NCBI GenBank assembly: GCA_021776915.1
Contig: JAIQZU010000054.1
Coordinates: forward strand, 35,340 to 99,339
Length of the DNA: 64,000 nucleotides
Reading direction: 5' to 3'
Source: Candidatus Scalindua sp.
Lineage (GTDB): Bacteria > Planctomycetota > Brocadiia > Brocadiales > Scalinduaceae
The notes below the pieces were generated by a model. It saw only the letters and a list, made by a program, of their open reading frames with translations. It was not told the DNA's origin and searched no databases. Below are positions 34,386 through 43,192 of this stretch, one piece after another (positions within the stretch are counted from its first letter, which is position 1; every line of letters begins with the position of its first letter). The translations under genes were made by a program, and so were the position numbers.

Positions 34386-36524
34386 ATGACTATCGGTAAA
34401 AAGATGTATTTATATTTTGGCTGCTGCAGCTTGATTCCATTTATTGTAATGGCTGTCATAGCCTACAATAACGCCAGCAAATCGCTCAGAAAACAGGCGG
34501 AGAATAATTTAGTTGCGGTGAGAGATATCAAACGGAATCAAGTTAATGATTTCTTTACGACCAGGAAGAATGATCTCATTACATTCTCGAGCAACTCAAC
34601 AGTGATACAAGCAATGGGAGAGTTTTCAAATGCATTCAGCATGCTGGGTAAGAAAGGAGTCAGAGATTTGTATGTACTCAAGAACTCACACCCAGAGGGA
34701 GAAAAGCTGAAACTCACAGACGCAGGTGACGATAGCGATTATACATATATTCACAAAACGTACCATCCCATTTTCAAGGACTTCCTGGAAAGATACGGCT
34801 ATCATGATATCTTTTTGATAGACCAGGAGACTGGAGACGTTGTGTATTCTGTTTATAAGGAAGATGATTTTGGAACGAATCTGTTAAATGGTAAATATGC
34901 CAAAGAAAATATTTCAGATGCCTTTAGCAAGGCAAATGCATCAGACAATCAAGATATTGTGTCTCTGGTAGACTTCAAGTCCTATGCTCCTTCCAACGGA
35001 GCACCTGCTTCTTTTATCGCATCTCCGATTTATAATGCAGACATGAAGATTGGCATTATGGTATTTCAAATACCTTCAGGAATGATAGACAAAATCATGC
35101 AGGAAAAGTCCGGCATGGGTGATAGTGGTGAGACGTATCTTGTTGGAGAAGATTTACTGATGCGGACAAATTCTAGATTTGCTGAGAATACAGTATTAAA
35201 GCAAATAGTAGATACAGAGTCCGCCCAGGCGGCACTTGAAGGCAAAACAGGGATTACGTTGATACCCAATTATAGTGGCATCCCTGTTTTGAGCGCTTAT
35301 ACACCGGTTGGTCTGAAAGGGACTAATTGGGCTGTGCTATCAGAGATCAATGAAGCCGAGGCATTTTCACCGGTTTATGCGCTAAAAAACTGGGCACTGA
35401 TCATAGGTGGAATAATTGCTGCAGTAGTAGCTACAGTTCTGTTTTTAGTAACATCCCAGATTACGCGTCTATTAAGGAGTGTTATTTTCAATCTGACTGA
35501 GGGCGCTGAGCAGGTTGCGTCTGCATCCGAACAGATATCAGGCTCCAGTCAGAGTCTTGCGCAAGGTTCTTCAGAACAGGCATCTTCACTGGAAGAAACA
35601 TCGGCATCTATGGAAGAAATGTCATCCATGACAAAGCAAAATGCCGATAATTCTAAGGAAGCAGCACAACTCGCCTCACTCTGTAATCAAACTGCAGATT
35701 CCGGCAACAAATCTGTTAACGATATGAATGTTGCGATGGAGGCTATTAATGAGAGCAGCAAGAAGATTGGAGACATCATAAAGGTAATTGACGGCATTGC
35801 ATTTCAGACCAATCTCCTGGCACTCAATGCGGCTGTAGAGGCCGCCCGTGCAGGCGAGCATGGCAAGGGCTTTGCCGTTGTGGCTGAAGAGGTGCGAAAT
35901 CTTGCGCAGAGAAGTGCAACTGCGGCAAAAGACACGACAGTGCTAATCGAGGATTGTGTCAGCAAGGCTGATGCTGGTACAAAACTTTCTGAAAAATGTA
36001 AGGAAGTTTTGTCAAGTATAGTAACAAACGTCAAAAAAGTTAACAATTTGACAGGAGAGATTTCTACAGCATCCAGCGAACAGACAGAAGGTATTGAGCA
36101 GGTAACAAAGGCCATTAATGAAATGGACCACGTTACGCAGGACACCGCAGCAAATGCGGAAGAGACGGCATCTGCAAGTGAAGAGTTATCGGCACAGGCA
36201 CAACAGATGTTGGATCAGATAAAGATACTATCGGCACAGGTTGGCAGTAGCAGAAAAGATGTAAAGCCTCAGGCTCACCGTGGAGAGAGAAATAACAGAA
36301 CAGCAGGAACATCTGCTACTACCTTCAATGATCGAAAGCAAATACCATATAGTCTTGACAATGCTAAGCTTAGCCCTGGCAAGTCTTCCGTGTATAATGA
36401 CGGCTCAACTTCAGATACAAATGGAAACGGAAATAGTGAAACACTGCACAAGACAGACCCTGAGACAATAATTCCGATGGGTCATAACGTAGTAGAACAT
36501 AGTGGACAACATAACGATTTCTAA
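34386..36524 (+). CDS. Methyl-accepting chemotaxis protein with dCache-like sensor
   Basis: The 712-residue receptor starts at the ATG at 34386 ([11 protein letters not shown]), with AGAGGGGGAG upstream. An upstream in-frame start is poorly placed. A membrane helix (about 8-28) precedes a large periplasmic dCache-type sensor (about 30-330; [36 protein letters not shown]) and a second helix (about 335-358). The cytoplasmic signalling domain is almost identical to that of the preceding MCP, even at the DNA level, with different flanking sensors. No haem site. The ligand is unknown. The tail ends [10 protein letters not shown]...NDF. Confidence 0.92.
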   Translation: MTIGKKMYLYFGCCSLIPFIVMAVIAYNNASKSLRKQAENNLVAVRDIKRNQVNDFFTTRKNDLITFSSNSTVIQAMGEFSNAFSMLGKKGVRDLYVLKNSHPEGEKLKLTDAGDDSDYTYIHKTYHPIFKDFLERYGYHDIFLIDQETGDVVYSVYKEDDFGTNLLNGKYAKENISDAFSKANASDNQDIVSLVDFKSYAPSNGAPASFIASPIYNADMKIGIMVFQIPSGMIDKIMQEKSGMGDSGETYLVGEDLLMRTNSRFAENTVLKQIVDTESAQAALEGKTGITLIPNYSGIPVLSAYTPVGLKGTNWAVLSEINEAEAFSPVYALKNWALIIGGIIAAVVATVLFLVTSQITRLLRSVIFNLTEGAEQVASASEQISGSSQSLAQGSSEQASSLEETSASMEEMSSMTKQNADNSKEAAQLASLCNQTADSGNKSVNDMNVAMEAINESSKKIGDIIKVIDGIAFQTNLLALNAAVEAARAGEHGKGFAVVAEEVRNLAQRSATAAKDTTVLIEDCVSKADAGTKLSEKCKEVLSSIVTNVKKVNNLTGEISTASSEQTEGIEQVTKAINEMDHVTQDTAANAEETASASEELSAQAQQMLDQIKILSAQVGSSRKDVKPQAHRGERNNRTAGTSATTFNDRKQIPYSLDNAKLSPGKSSVYNDGSTSDTNGNGNSETLHKTDPETIIPMGHNVVEHSGQHNDF

Positions 36525-36530
36525 GAGGTA

Positions 36531-36574
36531 GTGGCGTTGTAACCTGTCCGAATAAGTACAGACGGGTACGCCAC
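36531..36574. repeat. GTGGCGTACCCG repeat, copy 1
   Basis: Directly after the MCP stop. GTGGCGT and ACGCCAC ends pair as a hairpin around CCTGTCCGAATAAGT. The reverse complement of this unit matches 56906-56949 at about nine bases in ten. It may act as a weak terminator between the MCP and the DUF3365 gene. Confidence 0.75.
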
Positions 36575-36692
36575 AAAGACAGTCTTTGAAATTTAACAAA
36601 GAGGTTCTGATGTTAAATTAACAATAAGGAAAGGAGGTAAATAAATCAGCCTTTATCTTTAAAACTTTTATAATCTTTAGGGGGATATTGTG

Positions 36693-37472
36693 ATGTTAAG
36701 AAGGATAATATTTTTTGGATTAGTTCTAGTTTTTACAGTTGGCATGTCAACGGCTCAGGCCTTCGCTGCCAGTGAAGAAGATTTGCAAAATGAAGCATCA
36801 AACGTAGCAAAATTGCTGATTTCCTGCAGGGCTGTTATTGCCCAGAACCAGGGTTTGTTTAATAATCCTGAAATCGGAGATAAGGGATTTACTGGAGACG
36901 TATACGTAAGCAAAGTTATAGAACATTATAAGACTGCAACAGGTGTTGAGATTTCAGAAAGTGACGCTACTTCCTCTGATCCTGTGAAGAAAGCGCTTGG
37001 CACCCTGCTTGTTTCTACAAAGAATGTAATAGAAGAAAGCCAAAAGGTATTAAACACAAAGGGTAAGGGATTTAAAAAAGTCATCCCTGCTATAGTAGGC
37101 CGACGTACCGGTTACAAATATACTACAGCAATGGGAGGCGACTATTATCTCAAGCAAACCAGTCTGAAATACAGAAATCCGTCCAACCATCCGGATGCCT
37201 TTGAGGCTAAAATCCTTAAGGAATTTGAGTCAGAAGGCTATACAAAGGGACAGGGAAAAGGAGTCGTTGTAACTAAAGCTGATGGTTCAAAGATTTATCG
37301 TTATATGCAGCCTCTCTACATCAATGCTGTATGCCTCAAATGTCATGGTGATCCAAAGGGATCAAAAGACATAGCAGGACGTATTAAGGAAGGTTATAAG
37401 GAAGGTGAGGTCAGGGGTGCAGTCAGTGTAATGATTCCATATCCTTCTGAAGGCCTGGCACAGGCAAAATAA
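36693..37472 (+). CDS. Secreted haem-c DUF3365 (Tll0287-like) protein
   Basis: The 259-residue protein has a clear signal peptide ending in AQAFA (about 1-25), so it is periplasmic. The body contains a DUF3365-type sensor fold: FKKVIPAIVGRRTG, LKQTSLKYRNPSNHPDAFE and a haem c site C214-LK-C-H218 followed by EGEVRGAVSVMIP. The ATG at 36693 directly follows a GTG; GGGGG is ten bases upstream. It lies between the MCPs and cheD, so I infer a soluble partner that presents a redox or gas signal to a receptor. A relative is at 50139-50813. Confidence 0.85.
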   Translation: MLRRIIFFGLVLVFTVGMSTAQAFAASEEDLQNEASNVAKLLISCRAVIAQNQGLFNNPEIGDKGFTGDVYVSKVIEHYKTATGVEISESDATSSDPVKKALGTLLVSTKNVIEESQKVLNTKGKGFKKVIPAIVGRRTGYKYTTAMGGDYYLKQTSLKYRNPSNHPDAFEAKILKEFESEGYTKGQGKGVVVTKADGSKIYRYMQPLYINAVCLKCHGDPKGSKDIAGRIKEGYKEGEVRGAVSVMIPYPSEGLAQAK

Positions 37473-37507
37473 ATCATGGTTGTTTTTGATTTGCCGATTA
37501 TGCCTAT

Positions 37508-37533
37508 ACGTGTGCCAATATTTTGGCACACGT
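37508..37533 (+). terminator. Perfect 11-bp hairpin after the DUF3365 gene
   Basis: ACGTGTGCCAA, loop TATT, TTGGCACACGT. It stands 35 bases after the stop. There is no long T-run, so it may stabilise the upstream mRNA rather than terminate. Confidence 0.5.
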
Positions 37534-37540
37534 TGTGGGC

Positions 37541-37579
37541 ATTTCGGAATCTGGATTGAGATAATCCAGATTCCGAAAT
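37541..37579. repeat. 17-bp-stem CGGAAT palindrome
   Basis: ATTTCGGAATCTGGATT (37541-37557), a 5-base loop, and its exact reverse complement (37563-37579). Member of the CGGAAT/ATTCCG palindrome family. Confidence 0.85.
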
Positions 37580-37652
37580 TGATTTAGTCTGTAATATTTA
37601 CCTCCAACAACAAACAGGTTAACCCAGGTTGCCCTGCTTAAAAAGATAACTA

Positions 37653-38141
37653 ATGATATTAAACAACAACGGGAATATTATTACAGTAGGTGTTGGAGAC
37701 TTAAAGATTGCCGGGTCACCCAAAGTAATAAAAACCAGTCTTGGCTCGTGCGTAGGTGTTGTCTTGTATGATAGCATACAGAAGATTGGGGGTATGCTGC
37801 ATCTTATGCTGCCTAACTGTAATGGGAGAGAAGGTAAGCCAGGTAAATACGCCGATACAGGGATCCCCTTATTACTTGATATGATGTTAAACCAGGCCAA
37901 AGCAAGAAAAAACGCACTTAGCGCAAAGATATTTGGCGGAGCAAAGATGTTTAACGTAAGTAGCGAATTATTTGATATCGGAAGATCAAATATTGCAGAA
38001 ACACAAAGACTTTTGGAACACTTTAATATAAGGATCATAGCCTCAAGGTTGGGAGGCACAAAAGGCCATCAGATTACACTTGATACAGAAACCGGCATTG
38101 TTCAAAGCAAGATATTCGGTGAACCGGTAAAGGAATATTAA
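37653..38141 (+). CDS. cheD: Chemoreceptor glutamine deamidase CheD
   Basis: CheD deamidates glutamines in MCPs and, where CheC is present, forms a CheC-CheD pair that links CheY-P level to receptor state. The 162-residue protein shows the catalytic Cys in TSLGSCVGVVLYD and the His in GGMLHLMLPN, plus KIFGGAKMFN and GRSNIAETQRLLE. Full length. It is followed by cheC after a 279-base spacer that contains a mobile-looking inverted repeat. The ribosome site is weak. Confidence 0.93.
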   Translation: MILNNNGNIITVGVGDLKIAGSPKVIKTSLGSCVGVVLYDSIQKIGGMLHLMLPNCNGREGKPGKYADTGIPLLLDMMLNQAKARKNALSAKIFGGAKMFNVSSELFDIGRSNIAETQRLLEHFNIRIIASRLGGTKGHQITLDTETGIVQSKIFGEPVKEY

Positions 38142-38176
38142 CAACCAATTTTAGATTGCGGATTGCGAAATGAAAA

Positions 38177-38375
38177 AACCACAGATTTCACAGATAACAC
38201 AGATTTAACCAAAGAAGCAACTCGTTCCCAAGCTCTGCTTGGGAACGTTGATGTATTAAAAGCTTTGCTTTAAATAAAGCCGTGGGGGAGGAGATTCCCC
38301 ACTCTACTGTAGCTATTAATTATTTGTGGTTTATCTTCGTTGGCTATATCTGAGTAATCTGTGAAATCTGTGGTT
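38177..38375. repeat. Non-coding element bounded by 19-bp perfect inverted repeats (MITE-like)
   Basis: Arms AACCACAGATTTCACAGAT (38177-38195) and its exact reverse complement (38357-38375) enclose 161 bases. Inside is a second perfect hairpin, CGTTCCCAAGC-TCT-GCTTGGGAACG (38223-38247), and a GGGGGAGGAGATTCCCC palindrome (about 38285-38301). Outside the arms, CGGATTGCG/ATTCCGAAAT words extend the symmetry. No protein is encoded. It looks like a nested set of small palindromic elements between cheD and cheC. Confidence 0.75.
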
Positions 38376-38420
38376 TCTCTTAATTCCGAAATCTGAAATT
38401 TAAAGAAAGGATTGTAAATC

Positions 38421-39026
38421 ATGCGGATACCTAAAGAGCATCTGAAGATACTAGATATTATAATAAAAATGAGTATGGACAATGCATCCCGGAGCTTCTC
38501 CAAGACCATAAAACGCGCTGCATTGATAGAATTAGTAAAGACTGAACTGGTGGATATCAGTGAGATTACCGAAGAAATGAATAATGATTTACGTGAAATG
38601 GTAGCATCTATGCTGCGGCTTGAAGGTTCATTTAATGGAAAACTACTGTTCATGATCCCCCTGGATGGCGCTCTTGCACTACAGGATTTCTACATGCAGC
38701 AGTCATCAGGCACTTCTAAAGAATTTGATGAATTTACAGAGGGCACTGTACAGGAGATTGGAAATATCCTTGCAAGCTCCATAGGGAATTCATTTGCATC
38801 GGATCTTGGCTCTGAACTGTTGCCAACGCCGCCACGGGTTTTATGCGATTTTGCAGGCACGATCTTTACATCACTTATTTTTGAAGACGGGATTAACAAT
38901 GACAAAATTCTGCTGACTGAAACTAAATTTAGTCTGCACAATACTGAAATAGACTGTTACTTCTTTTTACTTCCTGACTTAGATTCATTAAAGGAGTCAC
39001 TGATTAAATTAGAGAAATCTTTTTGA
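38421..39026 (+). CDS. cheC: CheC-like CheY-P phosphatase
   Basis: The 201-residue protein has the CheC fold: helix with ISEITEEMNNDLREMVASM, strand GSFNGKLLFMIPLDGALALQDFY, and the catalytic helix VQEIGNILASSIGNSFAS (about 111-128) with an ExxN pair. AAAGGA lies 11 bases before the ATG. Neighbour of cheD, with which CheC forms a known complex. Together with CheX this island has two probable CheY phosphatases, plus the degenerate one fused to a receiver at 28024. Confidence 0.82.
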   Translation: MRIPKEHLKILDIIIKMSMDNASRSFSKTIKRAALIELVKTELVDISEITEEMNNDLREMVASMLRLEGSFNGKLLFMIPLDGALALQDFYMQQSSGTSKEFDEFTEGTVQEIGNILASSIGNSFASDLGSELLPTPPRVLCDFAGTIFTSLIFEDGINNDKILLTETKFSLHNTEIDCYFFLLPDLDSLKESLIKLEKSF

Positions 39027-39145
39027 ATTGCGGAATTTGGAGTGCGGATTTCGGAGTGAAAGAAAATATTCCGCATTCCGCAATCTGAAATCCGAAATTA
39101 TAATGAACGGAGATATATTTTGGTATCAAATAACAGGGGAAAATT

Positions 39146-39511
39146 ATGAAAAAAGTATTAATAGTAGATGATGCAAGTGTTGTAAGGTTAATGATAAAGA
39201 AGGTTCTCATGCAAAGTGATTTTGAGATAGTAGGAGAAGCCGTAAACGGAATAGACGCACTCACAAAATATAAATCACTGAGGCCTGACGTAGTCACTAT
39301 GGACATAACAATGCCGGAAGCTGATGGCATTCAGGCCACAAAGGACATAATGGCATTTGATGAGAATGCAAAGGTCGTAATCATGTCCGGCATAGATCAA
39401 AAAGAGATGTTATGGCAGGCAATCAAGGCAGGAGCTGCTTCGTACATCGTAAAACCGTTTGAAAATGACAGGGTAATATCTACGCTGAATGAAGTCACTG
39501 CCGGCAAGTAA
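39146..39511 (+). CDS. cheY: Second CheY-like single-domain response regulator
   Basis: The 121-residue receiver has VDDASVVRLMIKKVL, phospho-Asp in VVTMDITMPEADG, IMSGIDQKE and IVKPFE. The TMDITMPE.DG signature is the one common in CheY of Firmicutes, Thermotoga and many other lineages, distinct from the first CheY (LLDWNMP). AGGGGAAAA precedes the ATG. One of the two probably drives the motor and the other may be a phosphate sink or serve another output. The sequence does not decide which. Confidence 0.92.
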   Translation: MKKVLIVDDASVVRLMIKKVLMQSDFEIVGEAVNGIDALTKYKSLRPDVVTMDITMPEADGIQATKDIMAFDENAKVVIMSGIDQKEMLWQAIKAGAASYIVKPFENDRVISTLNEVTAGK

Positions 39512-39512
39512 T

Positions 39513-39577
39513 TTCGGAATTCGGATTGTTGATTCTAGATTTATTTTTCTTCTGTATTCCACAATCCGAATTCCGAA
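39513..39577. repeat. 17-bp perfect inverted repeat, CGGAAT family
   Basis: TTCGGAATTCGGATTGT (39513-39529) and its exact reverse complement (39561-39577) with a 31-base loop, between cheY2 and cheR. A similar but less perfect unit is at about 39030-39097 between cheC and cheY2. Confidence 0.85.
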
Positions 39578-39608
39578 TCATAAAGCCTGAAGAAGGAAGG
39601 AATGAAAT

Positions 39609-40442
39609 ATGCAATGTATCCTATCAAACGAAGAATTTGAATTATTTAAACGCTTGATTTACGACTCCTGCGGGATAAGCCTGACGTTATCAAAAAAGGA
39701 ATTAGTCAAGGCAAGACTAACCAAACGACTAACTAAAGTTGGCATAGACTCATTTAGTGATTATTATAAATACGTTACTAAAACTGACAATACCGGCAAG
39801 GAATTGATTCATCTTATTGACAGCATCTCAACAAACAAAACAGACTTTTTCAGAGAGAAGAAGCATTTTGATTTCCTAAATGCAACACTCTTGCCCTCTC
39901 TAATTTCATCCAAAATAAAGACCGGAAACAGGAAACTCCGCATCTGGTGCGCCGCATCGTCATCTGGCGAAGAACCATACACTCTGGCCATGACCGTCTT
40001 TAACCATTTAAAATCCAACAATGGATGGGATGTGAAGATACTGGCTACAGATATCTCAACAAGAATCCTGCAAAAAGCTATCAATGGTATTTACAGGAAA
40101 GAGCTTTTGAAAGATATTCCACCTGCAACTATCTCTGCACACTTCTCCAGCGTGCTTTATGAAAATACAAACTGTTACAAGACCAAAAATCATCTCAGGG
40201 ATATTATTACTTTCAGGAGATTCAATCTAATGACCCCTGAATTTCCATTTAAAAATCCTTTTGATTTTATTTTTTGTAGAAATGTAATGATTTATTTTGA
40301 TCCGGAAACACAAAACAGGCTTGTTTCAAAATTTTACAATTGTTTACCGAAAGACGGTTATCTTTTTATCGGCCACTCTGAGACACTGTCCAGAAGTAAT
40401 TCCCGTTTTAAATACATACAACCGGCTATTTATCAGAAATAG
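39609..40442 (+). CDS. cheR: Chemotaxis methyltransferase CheR
   Basis: CheR methylates glutamates of MCPs with S-adenosylmethionine. The 277 residues include the N-terminal helical domain (about 5-75), then the Rossmann methyltransferase domain with IWCAASSSGEEPYTLAM (SAM site), ILATDIS, DIITFRRFNL and FCRNVMIYFDPETQ. It ends GYLFIGHSETLSR..., the usual C-terminus. No TPR extension. GAAGGAAGG lies before the ATG. Acts on the two MCPs upstream. Confidence 0.95.
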   Translation: MQCILSNEEFELFKRLIYDSCGISLTLSKKELVKARLTKRLTKVGIDSFSDYYKYVTKTDNTGKELIHLIDSISTNKTDFFREKKHFDFLNATLLPSLISSKIKTGNRKLRIWCAASSSGEEPYTLAMTVFNHLKSNNGWDVKILATDISTRILQKAINGIYRKELLKDIPPATISAHFSSVLYENTNCYKTKNHLRDIITFRRFNLMTPEFPFKNPFDFIFCRNVMIYFDPETQNRLVSKFYNCLPKDGYLFIGHSETLSRSNSRFKYIQPAIYQK

Positions 40443-40472
40443 AGTAATTGTCACTTTTCTCCTGGAGAAAAA

Positions 40473-42014
40473 ATGAAAGTATTTATACCATTAATTTGCT
40501 TTATCACACTCTTGAGTAACTTAATCTACGTATTCTATAGTTCTCCCATAGGAAGACGATCTCATGAATCTGCAAACTTGTTTACATACAAGACTCCTGA
40601 TAATGAGATATGGATTAATAAAGATAAATCCGCCCTGGAGAGAATGAGGAATCACTACATAAAGGGCAGTGAGAGTATAATTGCCGGATTAGAAGCTGAA
40701 AATCAGCAGATAAAACCACTTCAACACCTTGAACCTGAAACACAGGAGATGCTTGTGCCGCAGCGGAAAATGTCCACCAATTTCTTAATCATCAATAGCA
40801 TTGTCATTATATCAGGATTTTCCGTACTCTGCCTTGTCACTCGCAGACGCAAACAATCAGAAAAGCCAGGCTCTGCTGATTACGGTTCCTCCCGAGCAGA
40901 CACAGAGTTGCAAGAAGTTGAACCTGTATCAAAGCAGGAAAAAATTATGATGGCCAATAAATCATCAAGTAACGGCCAGACTCTTGACAAGGCAAAAGAT
41001 ATAATCTGTGAAATACTTCAGATAATAAACAAATATTCTGATAGCGATATCGCCCAGAACAAAGACTCTCTCGACAGCTTTGCAAGAGAACAAGTATCCA
41101 GGATAAAGGCATCTCCAACACTGAAAGATTTTCTTGCAATAGAAGATAGTATTAACAAAACAATCCCCAAACACTTCGAGACAACAAGAAATCTGGTCAG
41201 TGTAAAATTCAAAGAATTAAGGGCAATGTTAAATGGATTAGCCGAAGACTTTGGTTCCATAACTAAAGACAATACAAACTTTTCAGGCCAGATTAAAGAC
41301 AGTATGTCACATATCGAAAAGGCTATTGAACTGGATGAAATAAAGGAAATCAGAAGGAAGATAACAAACGAAACAAGTGAGTTACGCAAAACAATTTCAA
41401 CAAAGCAGAAAAATGATGCCAAAATGATACAATCATTAACACAAAAAGTTGATGCTATTAATTTTGAGCTTATTATAGCAAAAGAAGAAGTATTAATAGA
41501 CGGACTTACTCAAATTTACAATAGAAAGGCATTTGACAAGAAAATTGGTGATGCCTTTATTACAAAATCAATAAAGAAAACTCCATTTACACTTGTTATG
41601 GTGGACATTGATTATTTTAAGAAAATAAACGATGGATACGGGCATACAGTAGGCGATGAGGTACTTAAGAAGGTCGCCGGTACTATCAAAAACACTTTCA
41701 GGTTAAATGATTTTGTTGCACGATATGGCGGAGAAGAGTTCTCCGTCATGATCGACAGAATAGACAGGGATTATATACTGGATGTGTGTGAAAGACTACG
41801 CTCTGCCATTGAAGCAATAAACTTTACTATTGACTCTAAGAGGGTACCAACAACTGTCAGTATAGGAATAGCGTTCAGCAGTCAAACAGATACATTAAGG
41901 ACATTAATAGAGAGGGCTGACAGAGCCCTTTATCTCGCAAAAAAAAGCGGAAGAAATATATTTAAAACAGAGGAAGATCTTTCCAGTAAGAAACTGGAAG
42001 CAATTACTTCATAA
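40473..42014 (+). CDS. Membrane diguanylate cyclase (GGEEF)
   Basis: It makes cyclic di-GMP. The 513-residue protein has two membrane helices (about 3-23 and 106-126) enclosing an ~80-residue periplasmic part. A long helical cytoplasmic region (about 160-340) leads to a GGDEF domain (about 345-505). The active site is GGEEF, and the inhibitory I-site RxxD (RLND) lies five residues before it, so product inhibition should work. VDIDYFKKINDGYGHTVGDEVLK is conventional. Placed between cheR and cheB, it may couple chemotaxis to surface attachment. That coupling is inference. Confidence 0.9.
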   Translation: MKVFIPLICFITLLSNLIYVFYSSPIGRRSHESANLFTYKTPDNEIWINKDKSALERMRNHYIKGSESIIAGLEAENQQIKPLQHLEPETQEMLVPQRKMSTNFLIINSIVIISGFSVLCLVTRRRKQSEKPGSADYGSSRADTELQEVEPVSKQEKIMMANKSSSNGQTLDKAKDIICEILQIINKYSDSDIAQNKDSLDSFAREQVSRIKASPTLKDFLAIEDSINKTIPKHFETTRNLVSVKFKELRAMLNGLAEDFGSITKDNTNFSGQIKDSMSHIEKAIELDEIKEIRRKITNETSELRKTISTKQKNDAKMIQSLTQKVDAINFELIIAKEEVLIDGLTQIYNRKAFDKKIGDAFITKSIKKTPFTLVMVDIDYFKKINDGYGHTVGDEVLKKVAGTIKNTFRLNDFVARYGGEEFSVMIDRIDRDYILDVCERLRSAIEAINFTIDSKRVPTTVSIGIAFSSQTDTLRTLIERADRALYLAKKSGRNIFKTEEDLSSKKLEAITS

Positions 42015-42052
42015 TAGCTAAACGAATAGATTTCCACCGGAGATTATCAGTT

Positions 42053-42067
42053 GAGGAGGCTAAAATT
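42053..42067 (+). promoter_or_regulatory. Ribosome site with ATT as probable start codon of cheB
   Basis: GAGGAGG (42053-42059), five-base spacer, then ATT (42065-42067) in frame with CheB. No ATG or GTG exists in frame between the previous stop and the receiver motif. The next start-like codon, TTG at 42086, would remove the first beta strand of the receiver and has no ribosome site at the right distance. Confidence 0.65.
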
Positions 42068-43165
42068 AATAAAAAAATAAAGGTATTGATAGTTGACGAT
42101 TCTGCCGTTGTCAGAAAGATATTATCCAGTGCATTAAGCAAACACCAGGATATAGAAATAGTTGGTACGGCTCCAGACCCATTTATAGCCAGGAATAAGA
42201 TCATACAACTTAAACCGGATGTACTCACACTTGATGTTGAAATGCCGAGGATGGATGGGATCACATTCCTGAGAAAGTTGATGACGCACTATCCCATACC
42301 AACTGTCATGGTAAGCTCACTTACCCAGGAGGGCTGCGATGCAACATTAAAGGCCCTGGAAGTAGGAGCCGTAGACTTTGTAGCAAAGCCAACAAGCAGG
42401 CTTGGCAGTGATGTGGGTGATGTAATAGATGAGTTGTACATAAAAATAAAACAGGCATCCAGAGCAAAGGTAAGAGTGCAACGTAATCCGGCAGAAAACA
42501 TAAATAATAATAATTCTATCCGAACCGTCCAGCCCAAGAATGGCACACCTGACAATGGCCAGGAAGCCAGACAAAATTATACTGTATTCAAGGGTACTCA
42601 CAAAATCATACTAATAGGCGCATCAACCGGTGGCACAGAGGCGTTGAAGGAAGTTCTAACAAGAATGCCTCCGGACTCTCCTGCGATTGCAGTTGTCCAA
42701 CACATGCCGGAAATGTTCACAAAGGCATTTGCAAAGAGGCTTGATTCGTTGTGTGCTATCAGTGTAAAGGAAGGCCAACATGGTGACAGCCTTATACCTG
42801 GCCAGGCAATAATAGCGCCGGGAAATTATCACATGGGTATAAAAAAAAGCGGTGCTATGTATAAAGTTGAGATGAACCAGGATGCTCCCATTCATCATCA
42901 AAGGCCGGCGGTAGATGTCTTGTTTGACTCAGCCGCAAAATACGTAGGGCCAAACGCTATTGGTGTAATTATGACCGGGATGGGTGGTGATGGCGCAACC
43001 GGATTGCTCAAAATGAAGGAATCAGGCGCCAGAACCTTGGCCCAGGATGAAGACAGTTGTGTGGTATTTGGTATGCCAAAAGAAGCCATTAAATTAGGTG
43101 CGGCAGAGAAAATCGTTTCCTTACAAAATATTCCGAACAGCATTATTTCTTTTGTAAACAATTAG
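42065..43165 (+). CDS. cheB: Chemotaxis methylesterase/deamidase CheB
   Basis: CheB demethylates MCPs when phosphorylated by CheA. The receiver (1-125) begins INKKIKVLIVDDSAVVRKIL and has the phospho-Asp in LTLDVEMPRMDG. The esterase domain (about 180-365) has Ser in GASTGGTEAL, His in VVQHMPEMFT and Asp in MTGMGGDGATG. I start it at an ATT at 42065 because a strong GAGGAGG lies at correct distance and the first strand (KVLIVDD) is needed for the fold. A TTG at 42086 would truncate it. An assembly error turning ATG into ATT is the main alternative. 366 residues, normal. Confidence 0.93.
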   Translation: MNKKIKVLIVDDSAVVRKILSSALSKHQDIEIVGTAPDPFIARNKIIQLKPDVLTLDVEMPRMDGITFLRKLMTHYPIPTVMVSSLTQEGCDATLKALEVGAVDFVAKPTSRLGSDVGDVIDELYIKIKQASRAKVRVQRNPAENINNNNSIRTVQPKNGTPDNGQEARQNYTVFKGTHKIILIGASTGGTEALKEVLTRMPPDSPAIAVVQHMPEMFTKAFAKRLDSLCAISVKEGQHGDSLIPGQAIIAPGNYHMGIKKSGAMYKVEMNQDAPIHHQRPAVDVLFDSAAKYVGPNAIGVIMTGMGGDGATGLLKMKESGARTLAQDEDSCVVFGMPKEAIKLGAAEKIVSLQNIPNSIISFVNN

Positions 43166-43192
43166 TATTTTTCTCTACCTCTTGAATGACTT

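Noticed and set aside
37473..37500. Possible sigma-28 -10 element (GCCGATTA near 37490) before cheD
   Set aside because: The nearest TAAA is 19 bases away rather than 15, so it does not form a proper promoter.
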